From Saccharothrix longispora (GTDB lineage Bacteria > Actinomycetota > Actinomycetes > Mycobacteriales > Pseudonocardiaceae): a DNA stretch of 64,000 bases. The notes beneath the pieces are model-generated. The model was not told the DNA's origin and made no database searches. It saw only the letters and a program-made list of their open reading frames with translations. A program made the position numbers and the translations under genes. The stretch spans positions 1-64,000 of the forward strand of contig NZ_NSDM01000001.1 of the NCBI RefSeq assembly GCF_030852425.1, in the 5' to 3' direction. The stretch's first letter is position 1. Every line of letters starts with the position of its first letter. Positions 1 to 12,854 of the stretch are shown piece by piece.

Positions 1-84
1 CAACTCGCCGACGCCACCACCACCACCCCCTTCACCCCACCCGACGACGACACGGCCACCCTGCACGTCGTCCACTACCGGTGA
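1..84 (+). CDS. 3' end of an unidentified gene
   Basis: An open frame enters from the left edge and stops at TGA 82-84, giving 27 residues with a Thr-rich run followed by DDDTATLHVVHYR. Third positions are almost all G or C, as in the genuine genes here. Too little remains to name a family. The next gene, sdhC, begins 305 bases later behind its own leader, so this is probably a separate transcription unit. Confidence 0.5.
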   Translation, partial: QLADATTTTPFTPPDDDTATLHVVHYR

Positions 85-177
85 CCGCCCACGCCCCACC
101 AGACCGCGGACGGACGGGCGGACGAGCCGCCGCCAACGTCGCCGATCGGACCGGACACGTCCGCAGTGGACGGCACG

Positions 178-197
178 GTCACACGTTCGTGTGTGAC
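178..197. promoter_or_regulatory. Dyad in the sdh operon leader
   Basis: The 305-base gap 85-389 holds no convincing gene. Its clearest signal is this 20-base dyad: GTCACAC, six bases, GTGTGAC, with an inner register CACACG-TT-CGTGTG. It lies about 190 bases before sdhC, a reasonable place for an operator. It does not match the actinobacterial Rex consensus (TGTGAAC-N4-GTTCACA type) well enough to assign a regulator. Confidence 0.4.
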
Positions 198-389
198 TGG
201 CACCACACGCCCTTGCCCTGGCGGTCCGGGGCGAATCGATACAGCGCCCGTGCGGTGTCTCGTCGCTCACAGACGGGTCGGGCCGTTGGGTCGGCCGATG
301 TTCACGGGACTAGCATCGGATGGTCAAGGTCCGCGTACTCAGTCAAGTACCGGAGACCAGTCCACCACTGACGCTGGAGGCCGTAGCTC

Positions 390-818
390 ATGGCCGGCAC
401 CACCGCACCCGAGCGGGCGGGCAGCAGCTCCAAAGGGGGCGGAACGCTCTACCGCGGCGACCTGGGCATGTGGTCCTGGGTCGCCCACCGCATCACCGGC
501 GTGCTCACGTTCTTCTTCCTGTTCGCGCACGTCCTGGACACCGCGCTGGTGCGGGTGTCGCCGGACGCGTACGACAAGGTCATCGAAACCTACAAGAACC
601 CGGTGGTCAACCTGTTCGAGGTGGGCCTCGTCGGCGCGGTGCTCTACCACGCGCTGAACGGCATCCGCGTGATGCTGATCGACTTCTGGGAGAAGGGCGC
701 CCGGTACCAGCGTCAGATGCTGTGGGCCATCCTGGGCCTCTGGGTGCTGGTGATGATCCCCGGCACCTACTTCATGATGGTCCGCACGATCACGGACATG
801 TTCGGCGGGGGTCACTGA
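390..818 (+). CDS. sdhC: Succinate dehydrogenase cytochrome b556 subunit SdhC
   Basis: SdhC is one of two membrane anchors of complex II, which passes electrons from succinate oxidation to menaquinone. The 142-residue product has three hydrophobic helices, about residues 29-50, 72-96 and 110-131. The family motifs HRITG (from H33) and YHALNGIR are present, with H87 the likely heme ligand. A GGAGG about ten bases before the ATG supports the start. It is the first gene of sdhCDAB, with sdhD beginning two bases after its stop. The N-terminus is short, polar and Gly/Ser-rich. Confidence 0.95.
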   Translation: MAGTTAPERAGSSSKGGGTLYRGDLGMWSWVAHRITGVLTFFFLFAHVLDTALVRVSPDAYDKVIETYKNPVVNLFEVGLVGAVLYHALNGIRVMLIDFWEKGARYQRQMLWAILGLWVLVMIPGTYFMMVRTITDMFGGGH

Positions 819-820
819 TC

Positions 821-1231
821 ATGAGCGAACTGATCCTGGACAAGCCGCGCTCCCCGCGTCGCCCCGCCGCCCGCCGCAACAACTTCGAGCTGCACAGCTG
901 GCTGTTCATGCGCATCTCGGGCGTCGCCCTGGTGGTCCTCGTGCTCGGCCACCTGTTCATCATGAACATCCTCGACGGCGGCGTGCACCGCATCAACTTC
1001 GGCTTCGTCGCGGGCCGCTGGGCGTCCCCCTTCTGGCAGATCTGGGACCTGGCGATGCTCTGGCTGGCGCAGATCCACGGCGGCAACGGCCTGCGCACCG
1101 TGATCAACGACTACGCCCGCAAGGACGCGACCCGGTTCTGGTTGAAGATGCTGCTCGTCGTCTCCATGGTGCTGATCCTGTTCACCGGGACGTACGTGAT
1201 CTTCACCTTCGACCCGAACATCACCGACTGA
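821..1231 (+). CDS. sdhD: Succinate dehydrogenase membrane anchor subunit SdhD
   Basis: This is the second membrane anchor of succinate dehydrogenase, forming the quinone- and heme-binding part with SdhC. The 136-residue product has three membrane segments, about residues 28-50, 73-95 and 108-130. The HGGNGLR and NDY motifs (residues 86-98) are typical of actinobacterial SdhD. The ATG at 821 lies two bases past the sdhC stop, implying translational coupling. The Arg-rich N-terminus (residues 9-19) is expected to stay cytoplasmic. Confidence 0.94.
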   Translation: MSELILDKPRSPRRPAARRNNFELHSWLFMRISGVALVVLVLGHLFIMNILDGGVHRINFGFVAGRWASPFWQIWDLAMLWLAQIHGGNGLRTVINDYARKDATRFWLKMLLVVSMVLILFTGTYVIFTFDPNITD

Positions 1232-1253
1232 CCCGCCGCGGGAGCAGACAGCC

Positions 1254-3004
<1,751 letters not shown>

Positions 3005-3005
<1 letters not shown>

Positions 3006-3787
3006 TGACCGCAACCGCTGAAGTCACGACCGGTTCGCGCGGCAACCAGCCCCCGGTGCCGGACGGCGCGATCACCGTCACCCTGAAGGTCCGGCGCTTC
3101 AACCCGGAGTTCGACGACGAGCCCCGCTGGGACAGCTTCGAGATCCCGGCGCTGCCCTCGGACCGCGTGCTGAACCTGCTGCACTACGTGAAGTGGTACC
3201 TGGACGGCACGCTCACGTTCCGCCGCTCGTGCGCCCACGGCATCTGCGGCTCGGACGCGATGCGCATCAACGGCGTCAACCGCCTCGCCTGCAAGGTGCT
3301 GCTCAAGGACCTCCTCGCGGGCGGCGGCAAGCGGACCGAGATCACCGTCGAGCCGATCAAGGGCCTGCCCGTCCACAAGGACCTCCTGGTGGACATGGAG
3401 CCGTTCTTCGAGGCGTTCAAGGCCGTCAAGCCGTACCTCATCACCTACGGCAACGAGCCCACCCGCGAGCGCGTGCAGTCCATCGCCGACCGGGAGCGCT
3501 TCGACGACACGACGAAGTGCATCCTGTGCGCCGCCTGCACCACCTCGTGCCCGGTGTACTGGACCGAGGGCAGCTACTTCGGCCCGGCGGCCATCGTGAA
3601 CGCCCACCGCTTCATCTTCGACAGCCGCGACGAGGGCGCCGAGGAGCGGCTGGACATCCTGAACGACGTGGACGGCGTGTGGCGCTGCCGCACGACGTTC
3701 AACTGCACCGACGCGTGCCCCCGCGGCATCCAGGTGACGAAGGCGATCCAGGAGGTCAAGCGCGCGCTGCTCTTCAAGCGCGTCTGA
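3005..3787 (+). CDS. sdhB: Succinate dehydrogenase iron-sulfur subunit SdhB
   Basis: SdhB carries the three iron-sulfur clusters linking SdhA to the membrane anchors. The 260-residue product shows the [2Fe-2S] motif as C76, C81, D84 and C96. Asp in the third position also occurs in E. coli SdhB. The ferredoxin-like motifs CILCAACTTSCP and CRTTFNCTDACP hold the [4Fe-4S] and [3Fe-4S] clusters. Its ATG overlaps the sdhA stop. It ends the operon and is followed by a strong palindromic terminator. Confidence 0.97.
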
Positions 3788-3800
3788 CCGGCAGGCACGG

Positions 3801-3834
3801 GAAGGGGCGGGGACCACGTGGTCCCCGCCCCTTC
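3801..3834. terminator. Loopless bidirectional terminator
   Basis: A perfect 34-base palindrome: two 17-base arms meet at 3817/3818 with no spacer. It lies between the stop of sdhB (+) and the stop of the convergent carboxypeptidase gene (-), so it can end both transcripts. There is no clear U-tract, as is common in actinomycetes. Confidence 0.85.
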
Positions 3835-3850
3835 CGACGTCCGGCGCCGG

Positions 3851-5152
3851 TCAGGCGGGCGGGCCGGTGCCCGTCGCCGCCGTGCGCCGTGCGCGCGCCG
3901 CCCTGGCCCGCCGGGCCCGCAGGTACATGACGAACGCCAGCACGAGGCCCAGCCCGGCCACCGCCGTGATGGGGCCGCCGACGTTGCCGAACGCCTTGTG
4001 CATGGCCGAGTTCCGGGGGTCCTCGCCGGCGTCGGCGGCCTGGCCCGGCGCGGCGCTGGTCGGGTTGGTCGCCCTCGGCTCGGTCTCCTTCTTCTTCGCC
4101 TGGGGCGCGCCCTCGACGAGCCGCCCCACCGGGTTGCCCGCGGCGGCCGGCTCCAGGGCGAACCCGTAGTCGAGCAGCAGCGCGGCCTGGTCGGTGATCC
4201 GGATCGGCTGCTGCCGGCCGCGCAGCAGCACGACCACCAGCCGCTTGCCGCCGCGCTGCGCCGCGCCCACGTACGTGTGCTGGGCGTCGTCGGTGAACCC
4301 GGACTTGCCGCCCAGCGCGCCCTGGTAGGAGGTGAGCAGCCGGTTGTCGTTGACCACGGGCATCGTGCCGTTGCCGTCCGGGGACGGGAAGTCGATGCGC
4401 TGCGTGGTGACGGCCTTGGCGAAGTCCGGGTACGTCAGGGCCGCGCGGAAGATCAGCGCCACGTCGTAGGCCGACGTGGAGGTGCCCGGCGCGTCCAGGC
4501 CGGAGGGCGTCACGGCCCGCGTGTCCATCGCGCCCAGCTCCCTGGCCAGCGCGTTCATCTTCCGGATCGCGGACGGGATGCCGCCGAGCCGCCGGGCCAG
4601 GGCGTGGGCCACGTCGTTCCCCGAGGCCATGACCAGCGCCTGGAGCATCTGCTCGACGGTGTACTCGGCGCCGACCCGCAGGTTGATGCAGGTGCACTCC
4701 TGCGCGACGTCCTCGGCGTTGACCGCCACGGTGGCGCTCGGGGACAGCTCCTTGGCGACGACCATCGCCAGCAGCACCTTGATCACCGACGCGGGGCGCT
4801 GGCGGCCGTGCGGGTTGTTGGCGGCCAGCACGGCGCCGCTGTCCATGTCGGCCAGCAGCCAGCTCGCCGCCGTGATCGAGTCCGGCAGGGGCCGCGCGTT
4901 CGGCGGCAGCACCAGCCCGCACTCGCCGAGGCGCTCGCCGCCGACGGGGGTCTCCGGCACCTCCAGCGGCTGGGGCGCCTGCTGACCGGGTGGCACCTGC
5001 TCGGACGTGTCCACCGCGGGTGGCGGTGACACCTCGTTCGGGCAGGCGGGCTGGGCGCTCGCGACCGGCACCGCGGCGAACACCGCGGAGGCCGTCAGCG
5101 CGCAGGCAGCCAGGACTGTGGCAACGGGCCGTCGGAACGCGGAGGAACGCAC
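3851..5152 (-). CDS. Secreted D-alanyl-D-alanine carboxypeptidase (peptidase S11)
   Basis: This low-molecular-weight penicillin-binding protein would trim the terminal D-Ala from peptidoglycan stem peptides outside the membrane. The 433-residue product has a signal peptide (residues 1-34, cut after ASA). The catalytic triplets follow in order: SVIK at 122-125, SGN at 177-179 and KSG at 283-285. A disordered, charged linker precedes a C-terminal membrane helix (about 395-412) and an Arg/Ala-rich tail, so it is membrane-anchored. It converges on sdhB across the palindromic terminator. Streptomyces keeps a homologue near sdh too (from memory, SCO4847). Confidence 0.92.
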   Translation of the reverse strand: MRSSAFRRPVATVLAACALTASAVFAAVPVASAQPACPNEVSPPPAVDTSEQVPPGQQAPQPLEVPETPVGGERLGECGLVLPPNARPLPDSITAASWLLADMDSGAVLAANNPHGRQRPASVIKVLLAMVVAKELSPSATVAVNAEDVAQECTCINLRVGAEYTVEQMLQALVMASGNDVAHALARRLGGIPSAIRKMNALARELGAMDTRAVTPSGLDAPGTSTSAYDVALIFRAALTYPDFAKAVTTQRIDFPSPDGNGTMPVVNDNRLLTSYQGALGGKSGFTDDAQHTYVGAAQRGGKRLVVVLLRGRQQPIRITDQAALLLDYGFALEPAAAGNPVGRLVEGAPQAKKKETEPRATNPTSAAPGQAADAGEDPRNSAMHKAFGNVGGPITAVAGLGLVLAFVMYLRARRARAARARRTAATGTGPPA

Positions 5153-5212
5153 CCGTCCAGGCTAGCCACCCCGGATGAGTGACCTGCACCCGCCACGTCC
5201 GATACTGCTCGG

Positions 5213-5440
5213 GTGAAGCTCTCCCGCGGCATGTCCTGGTTCCTGCTTGCCTTCGGGGTGTGGTCCTGGGTGATCTGGCCGAACTTCCTGCGCAACATCT
5301 GGAAGGACCCCCGCTCGTGGGACGCCGGGCCCACCGCGTTCTTCACCGTCCACCTGCTGCTCGTCGTCGCCTCCCTCGCCTTCGGCACCGTCATCGGGCT
5401 GCTGGGCGTGCGCGGCGTGCGGGCGGGACGCAGCAAGTAA
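5213..5440 (+). CDS. SCO4848-like small membrane protein
   Basis: This 75-residue protein has two membrane helices: an amphipathic Trp-rich segment (MSWFLLAFGVWSWVIWPNFL) and a hydrophobic one at about 44-65, then a basic tail. It resembles the SCO4848 family, which sits beside a carboxypeptidase and the sdh genes in Streptomyces. No biochemical role is known. The start is GTG. It is divergent from the carboxypeptidase gene, and the 60 bases between them must hold both promoters. Confidence 0.75.
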   Translation: MKLSRGMSWFLLAFGVWSWVIWPNFLRNIWKDPRSWDAGPTAFFTVHLLLVVASLAFGTVIGLLGVRGVRAGRSK

Positions 5441-5465
5441 CCCCACCACACCTGGAGGCTCCGCC

Positions 5466-5810
5466 GTGGAGTTCGTGCGCCTACTGCTGGTGTTCCTGCA
5501 CCTGCTCGGCATGGGCATGCTCGTCGCGATGTTCTTCGTCCAGCGCCGCGCCGGGGCCGACGCCCCGATGAACAAGGGCTGGCTGCACGGCAGCGCGCTC
5601 CAGCTGCTCACCGGCGTCGCGCTGGTCGGCCTGGCGCCGCTCACCGACCAGGACTACGACCACGTCAAGATCGGGGTCAAGACGCTGGTGCTGGTGGTCA
5701 TCGCGGCCCTGGTCGCGGTCAACGTGAACAAGAGGCCCGCGTCGTGGCTGACCCCGGCGCTGGCCGGGCTCGTGGTGCTCAACGTGGGCATCGCCGTCTT
5801 CTGGACCTGA
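5466..5810 (+). CDS. Small integral membrane protein of unknown function
   Basis: This 114-residue protein has four hydrophobic segments, about residues 4-26, 45-60, 68-84 and 93-112. The start is GTG, with a GGAGG ten bases upstream, 25 bases past the preceding small membrane protein, so the two are probably co-transcribed. The segment GWLHGSALQLLTGVALVGL recalls small DUF2269/DoxX-like membrane proteins, but I cannot assign a family. Its stop lies 49 bases from the stop of the convergent BrkB-like gene, across a stretch with two GC-rich direct repeats. Confidence 0.75.
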   Translation: MEFVRLLLVFLHLLGMGMLVAMFFVQRRAGADAPMNKGWLHGSALQLLTGVALVGLAPLTDQDYDHVKIGVKTLVLVVIAALVAVNVNKRPASWLTPALAGLVVLNVGIAVFWT

Positions 5811-5859
5811 GCCGCCTCCCGGACCCGGGCCGCCTCCCGCACCCGGGCGGCGACCGCGG

Positions 5860-6900
5860 TCACCGGCGCCGGAACAGGGCGCCCAGCAGCACCCCCGCGC
5901 CGACCAGCCCGGCGGCGGCGCGGGGGCCGGGGCCCGAGCGGACCTCCACCACCGGCCGGATCACCGCCGGCGGTGGCGGGGGCGGCGGGTCCCTGAGCAG
6001 GTTCTCCCGGGCCGTGGCCGTCCAGGCCGTGATGAACAGCAGGAACTGCGCGACGAGGTTCGCGAAGAACAGCACGCCGATGACCGGGCCGAACGCCGCG
6101 CCCGCGGGCGACGCCGTGACGCTGCTCAGGTAGATCGTCCCGGCCTGCTTGAGCACCTCGAACCCGATCGCGGCGGCGGCGGCCCCCTTGAGCGCGCTGC
6201 GCAGCCCGACCGGCTTGCGCGGGAGCTTGGCCAGCACCCAGAGGAACACCAGCCAGTTCGCGACCAGCGCCAGCATGATCGTGCCGACCTTCAGCATCGC
6301 CTGCGCCCACCGGACGCCCTCCAGGCCGATCCACCGCAGCACCAGCTCGGCGAACCCGCTGCCCAGGGCGGTGAGGCCGAACGACACCACCAGCGCCAAC
6401 CCCAGGCCGAGCAGGGCCAGCAGGTCCTTCAGGGCCGTTTTCAGGAACGGCAGGTCCGCCTTCGCCTGGCCCCACTGGGCGGTGAGCGCGTCGCGGAGGT
6501 TCCGCATCCAGCCGAAGCCGGAGAAGACGGCGGTGAGCAGGCCGAGCACGCCGACCGTGCCCTTGCTGTCGATCGCCTGCTCGACCACCTTGTTGATCGT
6601 GTCGCCGAGCGCGCCGGGCACCGCCTCGGCGATGCTCGCCTTCATCTCGTCCAGCAGTCGGGGCTCGGACGCCAGCACGAAGCCGGCGACCGCGAACCCG
6701 ATCATCAGCATGGGCACGAGCGACAGCACGCTGAAGTACGTCACCGCCGCGGCGTAGTGCGTCCCGTACTGGTTCTGGTAGCGGTCGAAGGCCCGGAGCA
6801 GGTGGTCGAGCCACGGCTTCTCGCGCCGGAGCCGCTGGATCTTCGACTCGGCCTTCGCCTCTTCCGCCACGGCGAGAACGCTAGGCGAGCGGGTGATCAC
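5860..6900 (-). CDS. YihY/BrkB-family inner membrane protein
   Basis: This 346-residue membrane protein belongs to the YihY/virulence factor BrkB family (YhjD-like subgroup), whose function is unsettled; transport has been proposed. It shows the family N-terminal block FDRYQNQYGTHYAAAVTYFSVLSLVPMLM with a Tyr/Gln-rich amphipathic start. Six hydrophobic segments follow, ending with FFANLVAQFLLFITAWTAT. The C-terminus has a seven-proline run and a basic tail. It starts 22 bases after trpS ends, on the same strand, so trpS and this gene are likely one operon. Confidence 0.88.
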   Translation of the reverse strand: MITRSPSVLAVAEEAKAESKIQRLRREKPWLDHLLRAFDRYQNQYGTHYAAAVTYFSVLSLVPMLMIGFAVAGFVLASEPRLLDEMKASIAEAVPGALGDTINKVVEQAIDSKGTVGVLGLLTAVFSGFGWMRNLRDALTAQWGQAKADLPFLKTALKDLLALLGLGLALVVSFGLTALGSGFAELVLRWIGLEGVRWAQAMLKVGTIMLALVANWLVFLWVLAKLPRKPVGLRSALKGAAAAAIGFEVLKQAGTIYLSSVTASPAGAAFGPVIGVLFFANLVAQFLLFITAWTATARENLLRDPPPPPPPAVIRPVVEVRSGPGPRAAAGLVGAGVLLGALFRRR

Positions 6901-6921
6901 CTGCCACTCGAACGGGGCAGG

Positions 6922-7986
<1,065 letters not shown>

Positions 7987-8244
7987 TCAGACCCCGGTGG
8001 TGGCGGGCCGCACCTCGGCCTGCGGGGCCGTCGCCGCGCGCACGACCGCGGCCCGGCGACGGCGCACCAGGCCGGCCACCAGGCCGACCGCGCCGAACGC
8101 CACCGCGACGATGCCGACCGGGCCGTTCACGGCCACCGGGCCGGCGGCGAGCACCGCGCCGTCCGCCGCCACCGCGACGCCCTCGACGACCAGGGAGGAC
8201 GTCGCACCCAGCACCAGACCCAGGACCGCAACGCGACCGCGCAC
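7987..8244 (-). CDS. Small membrane protein of unknown function
   Basis: This 85-residue protein begins with GTG. It has a hydrophobic N-terminal segment (VAVLGLVLGATSSLVVEGVAVA) and a second helix (GIVAVAFGAVGLVAGLV), followed by an Arg-rich stop-transfer segment. The two hydrophobic runs flank a Gly/Ala-rich middle. It resembles no named family that I recognise. It is 21 bases upstream of trpS on the same strand and may be the first gene of that unit. Confidence 0.6.
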   Translation of the reverse strand: MRGRVAVLGLVLGATSSLVVEGVAVAADGAVLAAGPVAVNGPVGIVAVAFGAVGLVAGLVRRRRAAVVRAATAPQAEVRPATTGV

Positions 8245-8355
8245 GTGCCCAGCCTCCTCACCAACACCGCGTGCACCACAACAGGGTGAACATCGTTGAC
8301 GGACGGCCGCGAACCTACCGACGCTGTGGGGCTGGGGTGTTCGGTTCGGGTAAAG

Positions 8356-8388
8356 CGGCCGGCGGCAGACTAACCACCGCCGGCCGCC
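8356..8388. terminator. Hairpin terminator downstream of fbiC
   Basis: A perfect 11-base inverted repeat (GCGGCCGGCGG and its complement) with an 11-base A-rich loop lies 20 bases past the fbiC stop on the minus strand. The fbiC-proximal side reads into a short T-containing run on the minus strand (GC stem then TTTAC), consistent with intrinsic termination. Confidence 0.75.
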
Positions 8389-8407
8389 CGCGGGAACCCC
8401 ACCCCCG

Positions 8408-10960
8408 TCACACGTGCCCCGGCAGCCCCGGGCTTCCCGCTCGGCGCACGGCGTCGACGCGCCCGTACGTGGTGGTCCGCTGCCGGGCCGGCCGCCCGGC
8501 CAGCGCCGCCGTCGCCGCCAGCTCCCGCGCCGTGCGGGCCGACCCGTGCTCCGAGCCGGCCATCCGGCTGATGGTCTCCTCCATGAGCGTCCCGCCCAGG
8601 TCGTTGGCGCCGCCGCGCAGCACCTCCGCCGTGCCCTCGTCGCCGAGCTTCACCCACGAGCACTGGACGTTGTCCACCCGCCCGTGCAGGGCGAGCCGGG
8701 CGAACGCGTGCACCGCCCGGTTGTCCCGCCGGGTCGGTCCGGGGCGGGCGACGCCGGCCAGGTAGATGGGCGCGTTGCGGTGCACGAACGGCAGGCCGAC
8801 GAACTCGGTGAGCCCGCCGGTGCGGTCCTGGAGCGCGGCCAGCGCCCGGAAGTGCCCGAGCCAGTGGCCGGGGTGGTCGACGTGGCCGTACATCATCGTG
8901 GACGAGGAGCGGATGCCCAGCTCGTGCGCCGTGCCGACGACCTCCAGCCAGGTCGCGGCGGGCAGCTTGCCCTTGGTGAGCACCCAGCGCACGTCGTCGT
9001 CGAGGATCTCGGCGGCCGTGCCGGGGATGGTGTCGAGGCCCGCGTCGCGCAGCTCGGTCAGCCACTCGCGCACGCTCACGCCCGCCTTGGCCGCCGCGCT
9101 GACGACCTCCATCGGGCTGAACGCGTGGACGTGCATGCCGGGCACCCGCGCCTTGATCGCCCGCACGACGTCCGCGTAGTAGGTGACCGGCAGCTTCGGG
9201 TCGATGCCGCCCTGCATGCAGACCTCGGTGGCGCCCTCGTCCCACGCCTCCCGCGCGCGCCGGGCCACCTCGTCCACGGACAGCCGGAACGCGTCGGCGT
9301 CCCGCTCGCGCTGCGCGAACGCGCAGAACCGGCAGCCGACGTAGCAGACGTTGGAGAAGTTGATGTTGCGGTTGACCACGTAGGTGACGTCGTCGCCGAC
9401 CACGGAGGCGCGCAGCTCGTCGGCGAGCCGGGTCATGGTCTCCAGCGCGTCGCCGTCCGCGGTGAGCAGGGCCATCGACGCCGCGGTGTCCTCCAGCAGC
9501 CTCGCCGGGTCGCTCCCGGCCAGGTCCAGCGCCCGCTTCGCGTCCTCGGGCAGCCGCTCGACCGCCGCGGGCACGGTCAGGGACGCCCAGTCGCCGTAGA
9601 CGCTGTCGAAGTCACCGCGCCGGTCGCCGGTGCGGCCCTCGGTGTCGATGGCGGTGTTCAGGTCGGCCCGGCCGTACGTGTCGAGCCCGCCGTCGGGCTC
9701 CTGCCACTCGCGGCCGACGACCGGCGCGCCCGGGTCGGCCAGGCCGTCGGGCCGGGCCAGCGCCGCGACGTGCGCCGACAGCCGGGTGTCGATCCACTGG
9801 CCCGGCGCGGCGGTCACGTAGCGCGGGTAGACGGCGAGCCGCTCGCGCAGCTCGAACCCGGCCTCCCGGGTGCGCTCCGCCAGCGCGTCCACCTGCGGCC
9901 AGGGCCGCTCCGGGTTCACGTGGTCGGGCGTCACCGGGGACACGCCGCCCCAGTCGTCGATCCCGGCGCGCAGCATCAGCCCGAACTCGCCGCCGACCAG
10001 GTTCGGGGGCGCCTGCACGCTGGTGGACGACGGCATGACCAGCCGGGCCACGGCGATCGTGGCGGCCAGTTCGCGCAGGTCGGCGTCGGGCATGCCGCGC
10101 ATGGCGGTGTCCGGCTTGGCCCGGAAGTTCTGGATGATCACCTCCTGCACGTGCCCGTACTGGCGGGCGACGGCGCGCATGGCCAGCAGCGACTCGGCGC
10201 GCTCGGTGACCGTCTCGCCGATGCCGATCAGGACGCCCGTGGTGAACGGCACGTTCACCCGGCCCGCGTCGGTCAGCACCCGCAGCCGCACGGCGGGCTC
10301 CTTGTCGGGGCTGCCGTGGTGCGGGCCGCCCTTCTCGCTCCACAGCCGCTCGGCGGTGGTCTCCAGCATCATCCCCATGCTGGCCGCGACCGGCCGCAGC
10401 CGCTGGAGCTCCTCCCAGCTCAGCACGCCCGGGTTGAGGTGCGGCAGCAGGCCGGTCTCCTCCAGCACCGCGATGGCGCTCGCCCGCACGTAGTCCAGCG
10501 TCGAGGAGTACCCGCGCGCCTCCAGCCACTCCCGCGCCTGCGGCCACCGCTCCTCGGGGCGGTCGCCCAGCGTGAACAGGGCCTCCTTGCACCCCTGCCC
10601 GGCCGCGCGGCGGGCGATGTCCAGCACCTCGTCGCGCTCCAGGAACGCGGCGGGCAGCTTGTGCGGGACCGTGGCGAACGTGCAGTAGTGGCACCGGTCC
10701 CGGCACAGCCGCGTCAGCGGGATGAACGCGTTGCGGCTGTAGGTGACGGTGCCCGGGCGGCCCTCGGCGAGCAGGTGGGCGTCGCGCACCCGGCCCGCGG
10801 CGTCGAGCAGGGCGTCCAGGTCGTCACCGCGGGCGTGCAGGAGGACCGCCGCCTCGGTGAGGTCGAGGGCGGCGCCGTCGGCGGCGCGGCGCAGGGCGCG
10901 TCGCATCGCCGACGGGCTCGGCGTCGGTTCGGGCGGGGTGATCGAGATGTCCACGGCCAC
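8408..10960 (-). CDS. fbiC: F0 synthase FbiC (CofG-CofH fusion)
   Basis: FbiC makes the 7,8-didemethyl-8-hydroxy-5-deazariboflavin core of coenzyme F420 from tyrosine and the ribityl diaminouracil intermediate. The 850-residue product is two radical-SAM halves: a CofG-like half with CRDRCHYC at residues 86-93 and a CofH-like half with CYVGCRFC near 537-544. Both keep the CX3CX2C iron-sulfur motif. The GTG at 10960 is chosen because AAGG lies eight bases upstream; a GTG at 10954 is possible, and an ATG at 11026 would add an unconserved leader. It ends in a hairpin terminator. Confidence 0.95.
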   Translation of the reverse strand: MAVDISITPPEPTPSPSAMRRALRRAADGAALDLTEAAVLLHARGDDLDALLDAAGRVRDAHLLAEGRPGTVTYSRNAFIPLTRLCRDRCHYCTFATVPHKLPAAFLERDEVLDIARRAAGQGCKEALFTLGDRPEERWPQAREWLEARGYSSTLDYVRASAIAVLEETGLLPHLNPGVLSWEELQRLRPVAASMGMMLETTAERLWSEKGGPHHGSPDKEPAVRLRVLTDAGRVNVPFTTGVLIGIGETVTERAESLLAMRAVARQYGHVQEVIIQNFRAKPDTAMRGMPDADLRELAATIAVARLVMPSSTSVQAPPNLVGGEFGLMLRAGIDDWGGVSPVTPDHVNPERPWPQVDALAERTREAGFELRERLAVYPRYVTAAPGQWIDTRLSAHVAALARPDGLADPGAPVVGREWQEPDGGLDTYGRADLNTAIDTEGRTGDRRGDFDSVYGDWASLTVPAAVERLPEDAKRALDLAGSDPARLLEDTAASMALLTADGDALETMTRLADELRASVVGDDVTYVVNRNINFSNVCYVGCRFCAFAQRERDADAFRLSVDEVARRAREAWDEGATEVCMQGGIDPKLPVTYYADVVRAIKARVPGMHVHAFSPMEVVSAAAKAGVSVREWLTELRDAGLDTIPGTAAEILDDDVRWVLTKGKLPAATWLEVVGTAHELGIRSSSTMMYGHVDHPGHWLGHFRALAALQDRTGGLTEFVGLPFVHRNAPIYLAGVARPGPTRRDNRAVHAFARLALHGRVDNVQCSWVKLGDEGTAEVLRGGANDLGGTLMEETISRMAGSEHGSARTARELAATAALAGRPARQRTTTYGRVDAVRRAGSPGLPGHV

Positions 10961-11051
10961 GACAACGACCTTAGGTGCGGAAAATTCCTGATCACGCCCG
11001 GAGTGACGTCCGGCACGCCGGCTCACCCCGCCGTGGCGTCCCCGTCCGGGC

Positions 11052-12740
11052 TCAGCGCACGGGCGCGCGCCCCGCCAGGACGAGCTCGGTGTTCCGGTCG
11101 GTCACCGCGCCCGCGGCGGCCGGGTCGGCGTGCGGGTCGTTGAACGCGAACTCGCGGGCCAGCGACGCGAGGCCGGAGGGGGTCGGGTCGTCGTAGCCGG
11201 CCTGGTAGGGGGCGTCGCCCTCGACCAGCGTGGTGAACAGCGACAGCGTGCCGTCGGCGTTGTCGACCAGCTCGACCACCCGCGCGTGCTGCGGGTGGTC
11301 GACGTGCGCGGCCGTGTTGATCTCCCAGAACGCCCGGTCGCCCGTGCCGTGGGGCACGATCCGGTTCTCGTGCGTGTGGCCGTTGACCCAGGCCACCACG
11401 TTCGGGAAGCGCTGGAGCAGGTCCACCAGCGCGTCGCCGGTCAACCGGGGGTCGAGCGGGCGGCGGCGGTCCGGCAGGACGTTGGTCATGGTCCAGCTCG
11501 TGTGGTGGCTGAACAGCACGAACAGCTCGTCCGTCACGTCCTGGCGGTGCTGGAAGCCGAACGCGTCGAAGTACCGCGAGCTGTTCCGCTTGAGCACCTT
11601 CTCCAGCCACAGGTACTGGTGCAGGCCGATCGAGCCCTCGGCGAACCCGGCGTCGGTCGTGGTGTCGAGGCTCACGCCGGTGACGCCGGGCGCGATGCGG
11701 AAGGTGTAGAAGACGTCCACGCCGTCGGCGTTGTCCTGGGTGAACCCGTGCCCGACCGGTCCGGGCCCGGTGTTGCGCGGGTCGAGGTGGGCGCGCACGA
11801 ACTCGCCGGTGCTGAACGGCCTGCGCCGGGGGTCCGGCGTGACGGTCCGCACCAGGCCCGCCCCGCTCGCCAGCAGCGCCAGCGCGTCCGGCACGTACGC
11901 GGGGTCGCGCAGCGCCCGCCCGATCACGTCGGCCGCCGCCGGGTCGAAGCCGAAGACCTTGCGGTCGCCGGTGTAGAGGGCGTCGATGAACGGGATGCCG
12001 TCGGGCAGCGAGCCGACCACGCTGTCGTCGTGGTTGCCGAACGTCGAGTACCACGGGATGCGCAGGCCGGGGCTGTCGAACGGGCGGCGGGCGGCGTCGA
12101 GCAGGCCGGGTACCAGCGGGAAGCCCTTGGCCTTGTAGTCGTCGGGGGTGCTGCGGTGCGGGTTCCAGTAGGAGGCGACGCCGGAGTCCTGCACGCCCTC
12201 GTACCGGCCGGCGTCCCCGGTGTCGGCGGTGATCCGGCCGCCGTTGAGGACGGTCAGGAACCAGTCCAGCTCGACCAGCTCGTGGTTGTCGGTGTTGTCG
12301 CCGGTGGTCATCACGAAGTCGATCGGGCGACCGCTGAACGGGCCGTTGCGGATGTCGTTGACCTTGCGCACCAGCGCCGTCGAGGTGTGCTGCGCGAGCG
12401 TCTCGTGCGCCCGGAAGGCCCCCGCGCCCAGCAGCGGGTGGGTGTACTCGAAGCGGGCGGGGCTCTGCGCGTCGACCACGTGCATGTCGCTGAACTGCAC
12501 GAAGCACGCGAGCGGCACCCGCCGGTCGGCCCGACCGCCCTGCGGCGGGGCCAGGTCGGACCGCACCACGACCGGCCACCCGGGTCCGGCCTGGAGCCGC
12601 CGGTACCCGGCCGGGCCGACGGCCCACGCCGCCACGTCCAGGGTGGTGCCCGTGGTGGCGGCCCACGCGGGCCCGCCCCACACCAGGGAAGCCCCGGCCA
12701 CCCCACCCGCCTGCAAGAACCGCCGTCGGCTGATCCCCAT
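11052..12740 (-). CDS. Tat-exported metallophosphoesterase (TIGR03767-like)
   Basis: This predicted secreted calcineurin-type phosphoesterase has 562 residues. The N-terminus [18 protein letters not shown] carries a twin-arginine motif and an AWA-A cleavage site near residue 27. Metal-binding motifs follow in order: SDMH, GDN ([10 protein letters not shown]), GNHD and GHTH (VNGHTHENR). The actinobacterial TIGR03767 family, whose substrate is unknown, fits the length and layout. The ATG at 12740 is preceded by GGGGAG; the frame stays open further upstream into a decayed HEPN gene. It ends 91 bases before fbiC starts. Confidence 0.9.
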   Translation of the reverse strand: MGISRRRFLQAGGVAGASLVWGGPAWAATTGTTLDVAAWAVGPAGYRRLQAGPGWPVVVRSDLAPPQGGRADRRVPLACFVQFSDMHVVDAQSPARFEYTHPLLGAGAFRAHETLAQHTSTALVRKVNDIRNGPFSGRPIDFVMTTGDNTDNHELVELDWFLTVLNGGRITADTGDAGRYEGVQDSGVASYWNPHRSTPDDYKAKGFPLVPGLLDAARRPFDSPGLRIPWYSTFGNHDDSVVGSLPDGIPFIDALYTGDRKVFGFDPAAADVIGRALRDPAYVPDALALLASGAGLVRTVTPDPRRRPFSTGEFVRAHLDPRNTGPGPVGHGFTQDNADGVDVFYTFRIAPGVTGVSLDTTTDAGFAEGSIGLHQYLWLEKVLKRNSSRYFDAFGFQHRQDVTDELFVLFSHHTSWTMTNVLPDRRRPLDPRLTGDALVDLLQRFPNVVAWVNGHTHENRIVPHGTGDRAFWEINTAAHVDHPQHARVVELVDNADGTLSLFTTLVEGDAPYQAGYDDPTPSGLASLAREFAFNDPHADPAAAGAVTDRNTELVLAGRAPVR

Positions 12741-12854
12741 CGACCGCTCCCCACGTTCCGGTTGTCGTGAAAACTTCTCACGATCTCGTAAGGAGGTCAC
12801 CAACTCGGCGTGAAGTGCGTACGAACGAGCGAAGCCGAAGGTCCGGTCGACCGA

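Noticed and set aside
178-197. A Rex (redox) operator in front of sdhC
   Set aside because: The dyad does not fit the TGTGAAC-N4-GTTCACA type consensus; only an unnamed dyad is kept.
8414-11143. A 909-codon + strand frame antisense to fbiC
   Set aside because: FbiC's two radical-SAM motifs show which strand is coding.
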